Origin: a halophilic archaeon SHRA6
GTDB lineage: Archaea > Halobacteriota > Halobacteria > Halobacteriales > Haloferacaceae
Length of the DNA: 64,000 nt
NCBI GenBank assembly: GCA_005239175.1
Contig: ML241294.1
Location: 124,001 to 188,000 of the forward strand
Direction: 5' to 3'
Part shown: positions 16,930-25,467 of the stretch, piece after piece
Numbering within the stretch: the stretch's first letter is position 1
How the letters are laid out: every line of letters starts with the position of its first letter
Made by a program: the position numbers and the translations under genes
Notes under the pieces: model-generated
What the model was told of the DNA's origin: nothing
Database searches by the model: none
The model's input: the letters and a program-made list of their open reading frames with translations, nothing else

Positions 16930-17757
16930 TCATCCAGCCCGGCCATCGAGCGTATCGAAATCGAACCCTGAGAATCCCGTCGGGACGACGCCGTCGCGTG
17001 CGTACACGTACAACGCAGTCCGAACGATCGTCCGGACAGTCCGCCCAAAGAGGTAGGCTGCGAAGACCGCCCCGAGGATCGACCAGACGTAGACCCCACT
17101 CGGTAGGGCCACGAGTTGTCCAAGAGCCAACGCGCCGGTGGTAGCGATCGCAAGCACCACGATGCCAGCGACTACCCCGATAATTCCAAGCCCGAGCCCT
17201 GTGCTCAGGGTCTCGCCCCACGTCTGTTTGAAAATCGAGACGCTCCGGGTGAACATCCCACGAGCGGAGACGTCTTCGAACATGATCGCCGGGACGACAA
17301 AGAAGGTCGAGACGAGCCAGCCCATCGCGAATGTCGATCCGATAATTCGGGTGATCGCAGAGTCAGACTCCGTGAACCACCGGAGGACGAGCCCGACGAT
17401 CGCCGCGACGGTCGCCCAGGCAAAAAGCGGCCAACGGCGCTGCCACGCGGCGGCGACGCTTGCGGCGAGCGGCAGTCGGTTCCCACGGAAGCGCTCGTAG
17501 ACCGCGTGTGAGAGCGCGGCAGCGAAGAAGGCGGTAGAAAAAGCGGAGACGAGATACACAACCGCAAGCGCGATCCACCCGCGTATCCCGCCAAAGAGCG
17601 ATCCAGTGCTCATGACGACGAAAACGATCGCCGTAAAGACGATCGCGGAGAGTCCCCCAGCCGCTGGCAGGACGAGGAGACGCGGCTCTCTGCGGAGTAG
17701 CCGAACGCTGGCGACCGTCAGCCGCATGGCGGTTGTCAGTCGGCTCACGAACCACAT
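16930..17757 (-). CDS. DUF6159-type multi-pass membrane protein
   Basis: A 275-aa protein with about six transmembrane segments (RLLVLPAAGGLSAIVFTAIVF; GWIALAVVYLVSAFSTAFFAAAL; LFAWATVAAIVGLVLRW; TFAMGWLVSTFFVVPAIMFED; GIIGVVAGIVVLAIATTGAL; WSILGAVFAAYLFGR). The ENVSV-like turn (FEDVSARGMFTRSVSIFKQTWGE) is typical of the DUF6159 membrane family. ATG 17757 chosen; ATG 17730 (MRLTVASVRLL) is a plausible alternative. Role unknown. Confidence 0.75.
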   Translation of the reverse strand: MWFVSRLTTAMRLTVASVRLLRREPRLLVLPAAGGLSAIVFTAIVFVVMSTGSLFGGIRGWIALAVVYLVSAFSTAFFAAALSHAVYERFRGNRLPLAASVAAAWQRRWPLFAWATVAAIVGLVLRWFTESDSAITRIIGSTFAMGWLVSTFFVVPAIMFEDVSARGMFTRSVSIFKQTWGETLSTGLGLGIIGVVAGIVVLAIATTGALALGQLVALPSGVYVWSILGAVFAAYLFGRTVRTIVRTALYVYARDGVVPTGFSGFDFDTLDGRAG

Positions 17758-17824
17758 ACCGATGCTGGCGGGCGGTGAGCGCAAATGTCTTGCGCACGAG
17801 GTCATTCACGATTCCGATCACCTG

Positions 17825-17872
17825 CACCTGCGATCGCCAGCACCTGCGATCGCCAGTGTCCGCGATCACTCT
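17825..17872. repeat. 16-bp tandem repeat over the 3' end of the YbjQ-like gene
   Basis: Two exact copies of CACCTGCGATCGCCAG (17825-17840, 17841-17856) and a diverged third (17857-17872) that covers the stop codon of the leftward gene starting at 18195. Confidence 0.85.
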
Positions 17873-18195
17873 CGGGTGGTCCGGACTGCCGTCCCCGAGA
17901 TATTGACCCACAACATTCCCTCTCCCATCTCCTCGTAGTCGAATGATGCCCCGACGATCGCGTCCGCCCCGAGCGCCTCCGCCTCAGCGGTGGCGTCGTT
18001 GATCGCCTCCGTTCGACCCGCTTTGATCTTTTTTTCGTAGGAGCCGCTCCGCCCACCGACTACGTCTCGAATCCCGGCAGCGAGGTCACTTATTACGTTC
18101 GCACCGATAACCGCTTCCCCGGCGACGACACCAAGGTAGTCGGTTACTGTCTGCCCTTCCAATCTGTCGGTCGTCGTAATCGTAATGTCAGACAT
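17866..18195 (-). CDS. YbjQ / UPF0145 family protein
   Basis: A 109-aa protein of the YbjQ family (putative heavy-metal-binding, pentameric barrel fold). Seen: TTTDRLEGQTVTDYLGVVAGEAVIGANVISD at the N-terminus and ALGADAIVGASFDYEEMGEGMLWVNISGTAV at the C-terminus, both characteristic. Function not settled for any member. Divergent from the tubulin-like gene. Confidence 0.9.
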   Translation of the reverse strand: MSDITITTTDRLEGQTVTDYLGVVAGEAVIGANVISDLAAGIRDVVGGRSGSYEKKIKAGRTEAINDATAEAEALGADAIVGASFDYEEMGEGMLWVNISGTAVRTTRE

Positions 18196-18247
18196 ACAGT
18201 CGGTAGTACGACCGTATCACAGATAAATCGCGCCGGCATCCGCCCCG

Positions 18248-18256
18248 GTTTTATGC
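18248..18256 (+). promoter_or_regulatory. TATA box of the tubulin-like gene
   Basis: GTTTTATGC lies 24-32 nt upstream of ATG 18280, so the transcript is probably leaderless. Confidence 0.6.
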
Positions 18257-18279
18257 TATGTTCGCGTGAACGATCGCAC

Positions 18280-19389
18280 ATGAAGTTTCACGCGATCGGG
18301 CTTGGCGGGGCGGGCTGTCGCATCGCCAATCATCTCGCCGAACGGTACGGCTCCGAGCGGTTTTGCACCGGAATCGTCGGGTTCGATACCGACGCCGAGG
18401 AACTCGCGCAGGCGACATCGATCGATCCAGAGAACCGACATCGGATTGGCGACGAAGCCGGCGGAACGGGACTCGGTGGTAACCTCGACGCAGGATTCGA
18501 GATCGGCACTGACCACAGCAGCGAAATGAGTCGGGCGATCGATCAAACACAGCCCTCCAGCGCAGAGGCGTTCGTGTTAATCTGTGGGCTCGGCGGCGCG
18601 ACCGGCGGCGGGTTCGCACCCGCGCTTGGATCGGCACTGAAGACGATCACTGACGTGCCAGTGTACGCGCTATGTACGCTGCCTGCAGCCAGCGAAACCG
18701 ATGCCGTTGCGGAGGGTGAACTCGGCATCCATCGGCCGAACGTCGCGAGTAATACCCAGCGGGCGCTCGATCGGCTCGATGGTGTTGTGGACGCATTCAT
18801 CTGTTTCGACAACAACCGCTGGCTCAAAACAGACCAACGCCTCGTCGCGCACGAGGATCGACTGAACGGGACGATCGTCGATCGGGTCACGTCGCTGTTC
18901 GGCGCAGGCGAGAGTGATGACGAGCTCCCGACTGCTCAGCAGATTATCGACGCGAGCGATATCACTCGGGCGCTCGGCAACAGCGGCGACATCGCGACGA
19001 TCGGCTACGCCGAACAAACAGTTGAGGTCGACCGAGGCTCACGGTTTGGGCTGGGGCTGTTCGGCTCCAAAGAGCCCGAGCCAGTCGACACGTCAAAGGC
19101 AGTCAGCGCGATTGAGACGGTGATCCGTAAGGCTGCGCGGGGGAAACAGACCGTCGAACCGACTAACGGGCGGGCCGAGCGAACCCTCCTCGTCGTGGGT
19201 GGGCCGCCCTCGTGGCTCAATCGGCAGGCGATCGCCCAGGGCCGCAAGTGGCTCACCGAAGAGGTTGGATCTGGCGCGCTACTGCACGGAGACGCACCTG
19301 ACCCAGAAGCAGACGCCGTGTACGCGGTCGTTTTGCGATCGGGAATTGAACCAGATAATTGGCTGTTGAAGACAGACACAGGGTTGTGA
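18280..19389 (+). CDS. Tubulin/FtsZ superfamily GTPase, non-canonical paralogue
   Basis: A 369-aa homologue of FtsZ/CetZ. The nucleotide-binding N-terminus MKFHAIGLGGAGCRIANHL (T1) and glycine-rich T4 loop CGLGGATGGGFAP are clear. The T4 loop departs from the usual GGGTGTG/S. The T7 catalytic loop is not obvious, and the C-terminal half (TLLVVGGPPSWLNRQAIAQGRKWLTEEVG) differs from FtsZ1/FtsZ2 and from CetZ. It is therefore better called a divergent family member than CetZ. Known haloarchaeal relatives act in cell shape or division; whether this one polymerises is open. Confidence 0.82.
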   Translation: MKFHAIGLGGAGCRIANHLAERYGSERFCTGIVGFDTDAEELAQATSIDPENRHRIGDEAGGTGLGGNLDAGFEIGTDHSSEMSRAIDQTQPSSAEAFVLICGLGGATGGGFAPALGSALKTITDVPVYALCTLPAASETDAVAEGELGIHRPNVASNTQRALDRLDGVVDAFICFDNNRWLKTDQRLVAHEDRLNGTIVDRVTSLFGAGESDDELPTAQQIIDASDITRALGNSGDIATIGYAEQTVEVDRGSRFGLGLFGSKEPEPVDTSKAVSAIETVIRKAARGKQTVEPTNGRAERTLLVVGGPPSWLNRQAIAQGRKWLTEEVGSGALLHGDAPDPEADAVYAVVLRSGIEPDNWLLKTDTGL

Positions 19390-19401
19390 ATTTCGTGGCA
19401 A

Positions 19402-19410
19402 AGTTTATCA
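19402..19410 (+). promoter_or_regulatory. TATA-like element
   Basis: AGTTTATCA lies 26-34 nt upstream of ATG 19436; a leaderless transcript is likely. Confidence 0.5.
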
Positions 19411-19435
19411 CATATCGAGCGCAATCTCAAGCTAG

Positions 19436-19777
19436 ATGGCTACCGTTACCATGCCACCTAGCGAGGAGGCGAGATCGGTGTTCAAACGCCTCGGATACGC
19501 CATAGACGGGGACGGAATGGAGTTCATTGCCGAACGAAAGTGGCGACGTGTGCTCGTAACACCAGTGCGCGAAACCGACGCGGAGTCGCCCGAGGAACTA
19601 CTCGCAAATGAGGATACGAGTGACTATCCACGGCTCCGTTGCTTCGTGACATGGAACGGATCAGCGGAAAAACTCAAACGGTATCTCAGATCGACAAAAC
19701 CGCCATACGACTGGGCGATCATCGGCGTCGATGGAGAGGGCGACTTCGAAGTCCTCTATCCGAACAGCTGGACATAG
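19436..19777 (+). CDS. Conserved haloarchaeal small protein, unknown function
   Basis: A 113-aa soluble acidic protein. Conserved-looking parts are ARSVFKRLGYAIDGDGMEFIAERKWRRVLVTPV and RCFVTWNGSAEKLKRYLRSTKPPYDWAIIGVDGEGDFEVL, which suggest an alpha/beta fold. It resembles a haloarchaea-only DUF; I am not certain which. It has its own promoter and is followed 54 bp later by dodecin. Confidence 0.72.
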   Translation: MATVTMPPSEEARSVFKRLGYAIDGDGMEFIAERKWRRVLVTPVRETDAESPEELLANEDTSDYPRLRCFVTWNGSAEKLKRYLRSTKPPYDWAIIGVDGEGDFEVLYPNSWT

Positions 19778-19797
19778 CGAATCGGCCCAGCACCTAC

Positions 19798-19807
19798 GTT
19801 TTTATTG
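19798..19807 (+). promoter_or_regulatory. TATA box of the dodecin gene
   Basis: GTTTTTATTG is 25-34 nt upstream of ATG 19832, consistent with a leaderless mRNA. Confidence 0.55.
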
Positions 19808-19831
19808 CCGTATGCCGATGTGATACCTGCG

Positions 19832-20032
19832 ATGGTATACAAGAAGGTCACGCTGATCGGCAAGAGCACAGAGAGCTTCGACGACGCGGCTGACGATGCG
19901 ATCGACCGCGCCACAGACACCCTCGACAACGTCCACTGGATTGAGGTCAAGGAGCTGGGTGTCGAACTCGCGAGCGTCGAAGATCGAGAGTACCAAGCTG
20001 AGGTCGAGGTCGCGTTCAAACTCGAGGACTGA
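19832..20032 (+). CDS. Dodecin (flavin-binding dodecamer)
   Basis: A 66-aa protein starting [16 protein letters not shown], nearly the textbook dodecin sequence. Trp36 (VHWIEV) is the residue that stacks against the flavin isoalloxazine rings, and the C-terminal strand [14 protein letters not shown] completes the three-stranded sheet. Halophilic dodecin forms a hollow 12-mer that stores riboflavin/lumichrome and limits light-driven side reactions. Monocistronic by spacing. Confidence 0.95.
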   Translation: MVYKKVTLIGKSTESFDDAADDAIDRATDTLDNVHWIEVKELGVELASVEDREYQAEVEVAFKLED

Positions 20033-20106
20033 TCGGCGCAGGGGCCAGCCCTGTCGATCGCCTCCAACCCGACGAGTTGAAGCAATCGGAGCCGCCACCG
20101 TAGGCT

Positions 20107-21465
20107 ATGGTTCGACTTTTACACTATTCGGATATCGAGAATATCTACGACGAGCCCGATCGCGTCGGTCGGTTCGCCGGTCTTTTGTCGGCGCTCGACG
20201 GCGAGGACGCACTCGTCGTCGGGACGGGTGACAACACCGCCCCGGGTGTGACCTCCCTCGTCAGTAACGGCCGGCAGGCGCTCGACCTCTACAGTGTGAT
20301 CGATCCGGATCTCGAGACGTTCGGAAACCACGACTTCGATTACGGCCCCGACGCAGCGGCAGAGATCGTCGCCGACTCCCCACAAACGTGGGTGAGCACC
20401 AACGTTCGGACCCGCGCAGGCGATCGATTTGCCGCCGATGCAGGCGTCGTACCAACAGCGACCCGAACTGTCGATGGAGTCACAATCGGGTTTTTCGGCC
20501 TGACCGATCCGGCCACGCCGTCGTTGAATCCAATGGCAACTGAGCTCGCGTTTGACGATCCCATCGAGGCCGCCCACGAGGCGATCGAAACGCTTCAAAG
20601 AGACGGAGTCGATCGAATCGTTGCACTCTCACATTTGGGCTCGGGCGACGACGCACTCGCTCGCGAGACAGACGTCGATATTATCCTCGGTGGCCACATC
20701 CATCGCGAGCGGATCGATTGGGTGGATGGGACGCTTCTCACCCGACCGGGCGTCAACGGCGAAACGGTCCTCGAAGTTGTCCTCGATGGCACAGAGCCGA
20801 CAGTACAACGACACACTCTCAACGGCGCAGCGACGGTCGACTCTATCGTCGCATCGCTCCGTGGACGCCTGGAGGCAGCAGGTGTGGATACGGTCGTCGG
20901 AACCGTCGACAATGCGATTGATCGCGACCCGGAGACAGTCCACGGCGGGGAGTGTCGGATCGGCAATTTTGTCGCCGATGCGTACCGGTGGGCCGCCGAC
21001 ACCGACGTCGGATTACAGAACAGCGGTGGAATCCGACCTGGTGTGCCCCTATACGGTGAGGTAACGATCGCGGATCTCATAAGTGTCATTCCGTTCGAAG
21101 AGCCGGTAGTCTCGATCGAGCTCACCGGCGATGAGCTATGGAGGGCTTTCGAGACGCTCGGTGCGCCAGCTGTCGACTTCGGTGCGGACGACTGGTGGCA
21201 TGGCCACGTGAGCAACGCCACGATACAGTGGGATGAAGACGCGAACGAACTCGCGGCGGCCGCCGTCGGGGGCGAACCGATCGATCGCGATCGCATCTAC
21301 ACTGTCGCGACTGCAGAGTACCTGCTCCACTCAGATCACGAGTTCCCGGTGATCGACTCGACGCACTACCTCGACGATCACGGCGTCCAACACGAGGTGC
21401 TCGCGTCGTACGCACGAACTCATGGCATTGCCCCCGCGATCGAGGGACGGATTGTCCGTGAGTGA
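20107..21465 (+). CDS. 5'-nucleotidase family metallophosphoesterase (UshA-like)
   Basis: A 452-aa two-domain enzyme. The N-terminal calcineurin-like metal centre shows Asp in HYSDIEN, Asp in GTGDNT, GNHDFDYG, SHLGSGDD and GGHIHRE. The C-terminal nucleotidase domain has ECRIGNFVADAYRWA and QNSGGIRPGVPLYGEVT, the substrate-binding block of UshA/5'-nucleotidases. No signal peptide is present, so unlike bacterial UshA it should be cytoplasmic. Natural substrate (nucleotide or sugar-nucleotide) is not determined. Confidence 0.92.
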   Translation: MVRLLHYSDIENIYDEPDRVGRFAGLLSALDGEDALVVGTGDNTAPGVTSLVSNGRQALDLYSVIDPDLETFGNHDFDYGPDAAAEIVADSPQTWVSTNVRTRAGDRFAADAGVVPTATRTVDGVTIGFFGLTDPATPSLNPMATELAFDDPIEAAHEAIETLQRDGVDRIVALSHLGSGDDALARETDVDIILGGHIHRERIDWVDGTLLTRPGVNGETVLEVVLDGTEPTVQRHTLNGAATVDSIVASLRGRLEAAGVDTVVGTVDNAIDRDPETVHGGECRIGNFVADAYRWAADTDVGLQNSGGIRPGVPLYGEVTIADLISVIPFEEPVVSIELTGDELWRAFETLGAPAVDFGADDWWHGHVSNATIQWDEDANELAAAAVGGEPIDRDRIYTVATAEYLLHSDHEFPVIDSTHYLDDHGVQHEVLASYARTHGIAPAIEGRIVRE

Positions 21466-21589
21466 GCGACAGGCGGATTGTCTGCGAGCGATCGACAGGC
21501 GGATTGTCTCCGATCGATTGAAGAGAGAACCAGAAGCGAGCGATCGACGGGCCGATCCAACGCCAGCGATCGACGGGCCGATCCAACGC
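21439..21589. repeat. Two adjacent tandem arrays at the 3' end of the nucleotidase gene
   Basis: First array: about three units of roughly 24 bp sharing GGCGGATTGTCT (21439-21510); the first unit includes the last codons of the gene. Second array: two copies of a 26-bp unit containing GCGATCGACGGGCCGATCC (about 21538-21589). Confidence 0.8.
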
Positions 21590-21637
21590 GAGGAATCGCT
21601 CACCACGGTCGGTCATTGCCGCTGTCGATCGATGTCG

Positions 21638-21647
21638 TTTTTATAAT
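21638..21647 (+). promoter_or_regulatory. TATA box of the universal stress protein gene
   Basis: TTTTATAATG is 21-30 nt upstream of ATG 21668. Confidence 0.6.
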
Positions 21648-21667
21648 GTCGAACCGAAAAATGCCCA

Positions 21668-22090
21668 ATGACTCTCGTCGTTGTGCCGGTTCGGTATCCG
21701 CTAACCGATCACTCGAAAAAAACGCTTTCGGAGGCGATCCGCGTCGCCGACGAGCGCGAGGCTGATCTCACAATTCTCCATGTCAACCTTTTTCAGCACG
21801 GTGAACACGTGACACGAACTGAACTCAAGCGTGCAGTCGAGCGGGAGTTCGGGAGGGTTCAAAACGCGCGGTACGTGGTCAGAAAGGGCTTTCTCGTCGA
21901 GGAGACGATACTCGAAGAGATTGCCGGTGAGGCTGCAGATATTGTCGTGATTGGCTCGAAACAAGCTGGACGCTGGCGTCGGATGGTCCGAAAGCTTCTC
22001 TCAGATCCCGATATCGACTCGTATCTCCGCGAGAAGCTCGACTGTACAGTAATCACCGTGAGCGCAACCGGCGACATTACGACGACCTGA
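21668..22090 (+). CDS. Universal stress protein (UspA family)
   Basis: A 140-aa single-domain Usp. It begins MTLVVVPVRYPLTDHSKKTLSEAI and ends with the strand-loop DIVVIGSKQAGRWRRMVRK...DSYLREKLDCTVITVS. The ATP-binding glycine loop of classical members (G-2x-G-9x-G-S/T) is replaced by GSKQAGRWRRM, so nucleotide binding is doubtful. Likely role is a stress-responsive accessory protein. Confidence 0.85.
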   Translation: MTLVVVPVRYPLTDHSKKTLSEAIRVADEREADLTILHVNLFQHGEHVTRTELKRAVEREFGRVQNARYVVRKGFLVEETILEEIAGEAADIVVIGSKQAGRWRRMVRKLLSDPDIDSYLREKLDCTVITVSATGDITTT

Positions 22091-22114
22091 GTTAATTTCC
22101 AAAGCAGCCGCGTC

Positions 22115-23251
22115 TCAGACCCCGAGAGTAGCCCGAAGGAAGTCCCGTGTTCCTGGCCCGAGTCCAACAGCGAGCACCGCGATGAGAAGCACCCACGAGT
22201 ATCGGGGGCTCTCTTCGAACATCTCAGGGTTAAACAGCCAGACGACGAACACCGCGGCACCGATCTTGACGAACAAAAACGGCCACGCAGTGCCGATCGC
22301 CGCTGACATCGACGCAGGCTGGATCGCGCCGGTGATGTCGATGATCGCTGAATTGACGACGTGTTTTGGCGAGTAGCTCGGAATCCCAAGCGCAGCGGAC
22401 CAATCGAGGCTCAATACGTTCGCAATTCCGTCGACCGTGTGGCCCCACACGATGAGTGCACCCGCCAAGCCGGTCCCTGCGTGGATCTCCGGCATCGACG
22501 CGCGGGTACCGTACCAGACGATCGCTGTCAACACTGTCGCGCCGCCGAGCGTGATTGTTGGAACCGCCCACCGAACAGAAATGACCGTCGTCGTCGCAGC
22601 CACGTACGCGTAGTAGACGAGTGTTGTCGCGAACGCGATCGCGCCGATCGATGCGAGGACGTACTCGTAGCGATCGACGAGCCCACGGCGCTGTGCACCG
22701 ACCGCGATTAACAGCCCCGTGACGGCAATGAAGAAGACGGTGAAGTAGATGAACGGACTGATCAACAGTGCACTCAGCGGGAACGGCAGCGCCGCAGATG
22801 CGCCGCCGCCGAGGGCGATCCCAACGTCTTCGACCGTCCGGAGCGATCCGCCGAACAACATGAACGGAAACAGCGCGAAAAACAGCCCGCTGTCACGGCC
22901 AACGTCCAGCCGCCGGACGAGGAACACGACACCGGCCAACATCAACACGAGGATCAGCGCGTAACTGAGCGTCGATACCGTGGTGTATCCCGGTTGGGCA
23001 ACGATTCCTGACGCGGCCGAACAGTCGGCCGCCGAGTAGTACAACGAGGTCTCTCCGCCGGCACGAACTGCACACGAGGCGCCCTCACCGTCGGCGACGA
23101 CAGGTCCCCAGAAGTACCGCCAGATGAACCCGTCGTACACTGTGCGCGGGAACAACAGCGAACCACCGACGAGCGCCACCGCGAGCAGCGCTACGACAGT
23201 GCCCCACGCGGTCTCGGGGTCAGCGAACCGGCCATCAGAAACTGCAGCCAT
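22115..23251 (-). CDS. DUF63 family integral membrane protein
   Basis: A 378-aa archaeal protein with about nine transmembrane helices. DUF63 blocks are present: YDGFIWRYFWGPVVADG near the N-terminus, QPGYTTVSTLSYALILVLMLAGV, FFALFPFMLFGGSLRTVEDVG, and LIVWGHTVDGIANVLSLDW. The family is restricted to Euryarchaeota and its function is unknown; conserved charged residues inside the membrane region hint at transport or lipid chemistry. Convergent with the UspA gene. Confidence 0.92.
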   Translation of the reverse strand: MAAVSDGRFADPETAWGTVVALLAVALVGGSLLFPRTVYDGFIWRYFWGPVVADGEGASCAVRAGGETSLYYSAADCSAASGIVAQPGYTTVSTLSYALILVLMLAGVVFLVRRLDVGRDSGLFFALFPFMLFGGSLRTVEDVGIALGGGASAALPFPLSALLISPFIYFTVFFIAVTGLLIAVGAQRRGLVDRYEYVLASIGAIAFATTLVYYAYVAATTTVISVRWAVPTITLGGATVLTAIVWYGTRASMPEIHAGTGLAGALIVWGHTVDGIANVLSLDWSAALGIPSYSPKHVVNSAIIDITGAIQPASMSAAIGTAWPFLFVKIGAAVFVVWLFNPEMFEESPRYSWVLLIAVLAVGLGPGTRDFLRATLGV

Positions 23252-23320
23252 ACCAGTACACGGGCAGACGATCCTGTTGAGCGTTGCGGTCGATCGCGCC
23301 CACCGTACACAGCCCGTCGA

Positions 23321-23770
23321 CTACACCGGAGGCCCTGGCGTTTCGTAGTCGGTTCCGAGAATGATCATCGTCTGCGATCGCGAGAAGCCATCCATAGCGG
23401 CGACGTTGTCGAACATGAGTTCTCGGAGTCCGTCGGTGTCCTCGGCGTACACCCGCAGGATGACGTCCCACTCGCCGGTCGTGAGGTGAATTTCCTCGAC
23501 GCCGTCGATCTCTCGGAGCCGCGAAAGGGCATCTTCCTCGCGGCCCTGTTCGACGCGCAGCCCGACGAGCGCCGAGACGCCGTAGCCAACAGCCTTCGGA
23601 TCGATGTCGGCGTGGTACCCACGGATCACACCAGCGTCCTCGAGGCGACTGACGCGATCGTGGACGGTCGCACTCGACATCTCGATCCGCCGTGCGATCT
23701 CGCTGAATGGGGTTCGAGCATCCGCTGAGAGAATGCGGAGGATGGCCCGATCGGTCTCGTCAAGCTCCAT
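23321..23770 (-). CDS. Lrp/AsnC family transcriptional regulator
   Basis: A 149-aa regulator. The HTH is at the N-terminus (MELDETDRAILRILSADARTPFSEIARRIEMSSATVHDRVSRLEDAGVI) and the RAM effector domain at the C-terminus (SALVGLRVEQGREEDAL, VEEIHLTTGEWDVILRVYAEDTDGL). Length and layout are those of haloarchaeal Lrp proteins sensing amino acids as octamers. ATG 23770 is the canonical start; longer readings run through the tandem repeat upstream. Targets unknown. Confidence 0.92.
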   Translation of the reverse strand: MELDETDRAILRILSADARTPFSEIARRIEMSSATVHDRVSRLEDAGVIRGYHADIDPKAVGYGVSALVGLRVEQGREEDALSRLREIDGVEEIHLTTGEWDVILRVYAEDTDGLRELMFDNVAAMDGFSRSQTMIILGTDYETPGPPV

Positions 23771-23800
23771 ACTCACACTACGTGTGCAGCGGCCTTTTCC

Positions 23801-23889
23801 GTTGCGGCCGCTCGTTAGTGGACACATACGGTTGCGGCCGCTCGACAGGGAACACATTCAGTTGCGGCTGCTCGACCAGCGACAGCTGA
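23801..23889. repeat. 30-bp tandem repeat, three units
   Basis: Units begin at 23801, 23831 and 23861, each with GTTGCGGCyGCTCG followed by a variable ACA-rich half. Spacing is exactly 30 bp. The array fills the gap between the Lrp gene start and the stop of the phosphatase gene. Confidence 0.88.
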
Positions 23890-23891
23890 AG

Positions 23892-24695
23892 CTACGCTGG
23901 TGAGTCCGGATCGATCGCCTGCGCCGCCGCCAACACGTCCTCGTGGACCTCACCGTTCGAAGCGACGAGGCCGATCGAGTCGTGTCGCCAGCGATCGCCA
24001 TTGAGGTCGGTAACCCGTCCACCAGCTTGTCGGATGAGGTACACGCCGGCGACGGTATCCCAGGGGTGGGCGTCGAGGTTCGTGATGACACCGTCCAGCG
24101 AGCCGTCGGCGACCATCGACAGCGACGCCTGTGCGCTTCCGTAGCGCTTGAGATCGCCGAATCGGGTGACAATCGCTCGCCCCGCGTTCGCGTACGCCTC
24201 TCGATCGTCAAGGCTCCACCACATAGTCGGACAGACGCTACATGCGTCCGGATCCGACTCGGTCGATACCGCGATTGGGTCGCCGTTTCGGTACGCGCCG
24301 GTCTCGTCGGCCGTGTAGGTGTCGCCGATCGCCGGGAGAACGTTCGCGGCGGCGACCGGTTCGCCGTTGTCGACTGCAGCGACGGACGTCGCCCAGATTC
24401 GAGCGTCACGGACGTAGTTGTTCGTCCCGTCGATCGGGTCGACGATCCACGACGGCCCTGTGTCGGGGACCGTTTTGCGTGCGTCATCCTCCTCGCCGAC
24501 AATGACGTGGTCGGGGTAGTGTTCGGTTATTGTCTCGATCACGCGGCGCTGGGCGTCCCGATCGGCAGCCGTGACGACGTCGGTTTTGTTCGTTTTTATC
24601 TCGACGTGAATTCCCGTTCGAAACCGATCGAACGCGAGTTCGGCACCAGCGGTGGCGGCCGACAGCGCGACGTGGGCGCGATCGTCTTCGTTCAT
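23892..24695 (-). CDS. Inositol monophosphatase family phosphatase
   Basis: A 267-aa metal-dependent phosphatase. Signatures are GEEDD (about 67-71), DPIDGTNN (about 86-93, metal ligands), and the second signature DAHPWDTVAGVYLIRQAGGRVTD. In archaea this family often hydrolyses fructose-1,6-bisphosphate as well as inositol phosphate, so either substrate is possible. ATG 24695 is used; an ATG two codons earlier is equally legal. Confidence 0.9.
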   Translation of the reverse strand: MNEDDRAHVALSAATAGAELAFDRFRTGIHVEIKTNKTDVVTAADRDAQRRVIETITEHYPDHVIVGEEDDARKTVPDTGPSWIVDPIDGTNNYVRDARIWATSVAAVDNGEPVAAANVLPAIGDTYTADETGAYRNGDPIAVSTESDPDACSVCPTMWWSLDDREAYANAGRAIVTRFGDLKRYGSAQASLSMVADGSLDGVITNLDAHPWDTVAGVYLIRQAGGRVTDLNGDRWRHDSIGLVASNGEVHEDVLAAAQAIDPDSPA

Positions 24696-24802
24696 ACCCA
24701 CCCTCGTGGACTCGAACCCCTATACGCACCGGTTTCGATCGATTTTTGCATGAGACTGCGCTGGGGCCGCAGGTTTTTGTTCGCTCGCAGCCACGGCTAC
24801 CT

Positions 24803-25075
24803 GTGTCCGCAGAGGTACCCGAGGACGTTCGATCGACCCTTATCCAGCTGTCCACCGAGGCCGCCGAACGGGCCCGCGACGGCAACCGCGAGGCGGTTTT
24901 GCAGATTCTCGGGACGATCGAAACAGTCGCCCGGAACAAGCTCCCTGCCGGCGACCTGCAGGATCGGCTCCTCCACGGCTGTACAGCCGTCAGACAGGTG
25001 GCCGGTCACGAACCGCTCGTCGCCGCCGAATATCTCGACTCGATGGCTGCAATTCTTGCAACATCCAACGAGTAA
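24803..25075 (+). CDS. Small helical protein, unknown
   Basis: A 90-aa predicted helical protein read from GTG 24803 (then SAEVPEDVRSTLIQLSTEAAERARDGNREAVLQILGTIETVARNK). Codon composition matches neighbours, and the frame ends cleanly before the next promoter. No domain recognised. The frame extends upstream but without a plausible start or coding character. Confidence 0.6.
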   Translation: MSAEVPEDVRSTLIQLSTEAAERARDGNREAVLQILGTIETVARNKLPAGDLQDRLLHGCTAVRQVAGHEPLVAAEYLDSMAAILATSNE

Positions 25076-25101
25076 TTTACTCAATTTCGAGTCGGAGTAA
25101 A

Positions 25102-25110
25102 TACTTATAT
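25102..25110 (+). promoter_or_regulatory. TATA box
   Basis: TACTTATAT is 22-30 nt upstream of ATG 25132; leaderless transcript inferred. Confidence 0.6.
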
Positions 25111-25131
25111 CATGCCCGCATATACTCGAAT

Positions 25132-25395
25132 ATGCACCCCGAGGAAGCGGTCAAACAGCTCCGATACGTGATCGATGCAAGTATCGATGAAGAGGGCAAC
25201 CGAACGGCACCCATGTACGGACAGACGTTCGAACGCGTTGCCACGGAGGGTACGGGCCAGGATGTCACAGTACTGGCCGATCGAATCTGTCAGGCGGTTC
25301 GTGCGGGCGATCGACCGCTTCCACAGGAAGCGAACCGCCTCGCCGAGGACGTCCTCTCGACACGGCGGCTGACCGACGGCGGCGTCGACGAATAA
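25132..25395 (+). CDS. Small haloarchaeal protein, unknown
   Basis: An 87-aa acidic soluble protein (MHPEEAVKQLRYVIDASIDEEGNRTAPMYG...). It has a strong promoter at the expected distance and haloarchaeal codon use. I recognise no family. It precedes the DUF2237 gene by 72 bp. Confidence 0.65.
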   Translation: MHPEEAVKQLRYVIDASIDEEGNRTAPMYGQTFERVATEGTGQDVTVLADRICQAVRAGDRPLPQEANRLAEDVLSTRRLTDGGVDE

Positions 25396-25467
25396 CGCCC
25401 CAACCCGTCTTTTTATCGTTCTCTTTTCGACGAACACGTATGAGTATGCAGTCCAAACCATTGGCAT

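Noticed and set aside
23943-25100. 385-aa plus-strand frame
   Set aside because: Antisense to the inositol-monophosphatase-family gene and without recognisable motifs.
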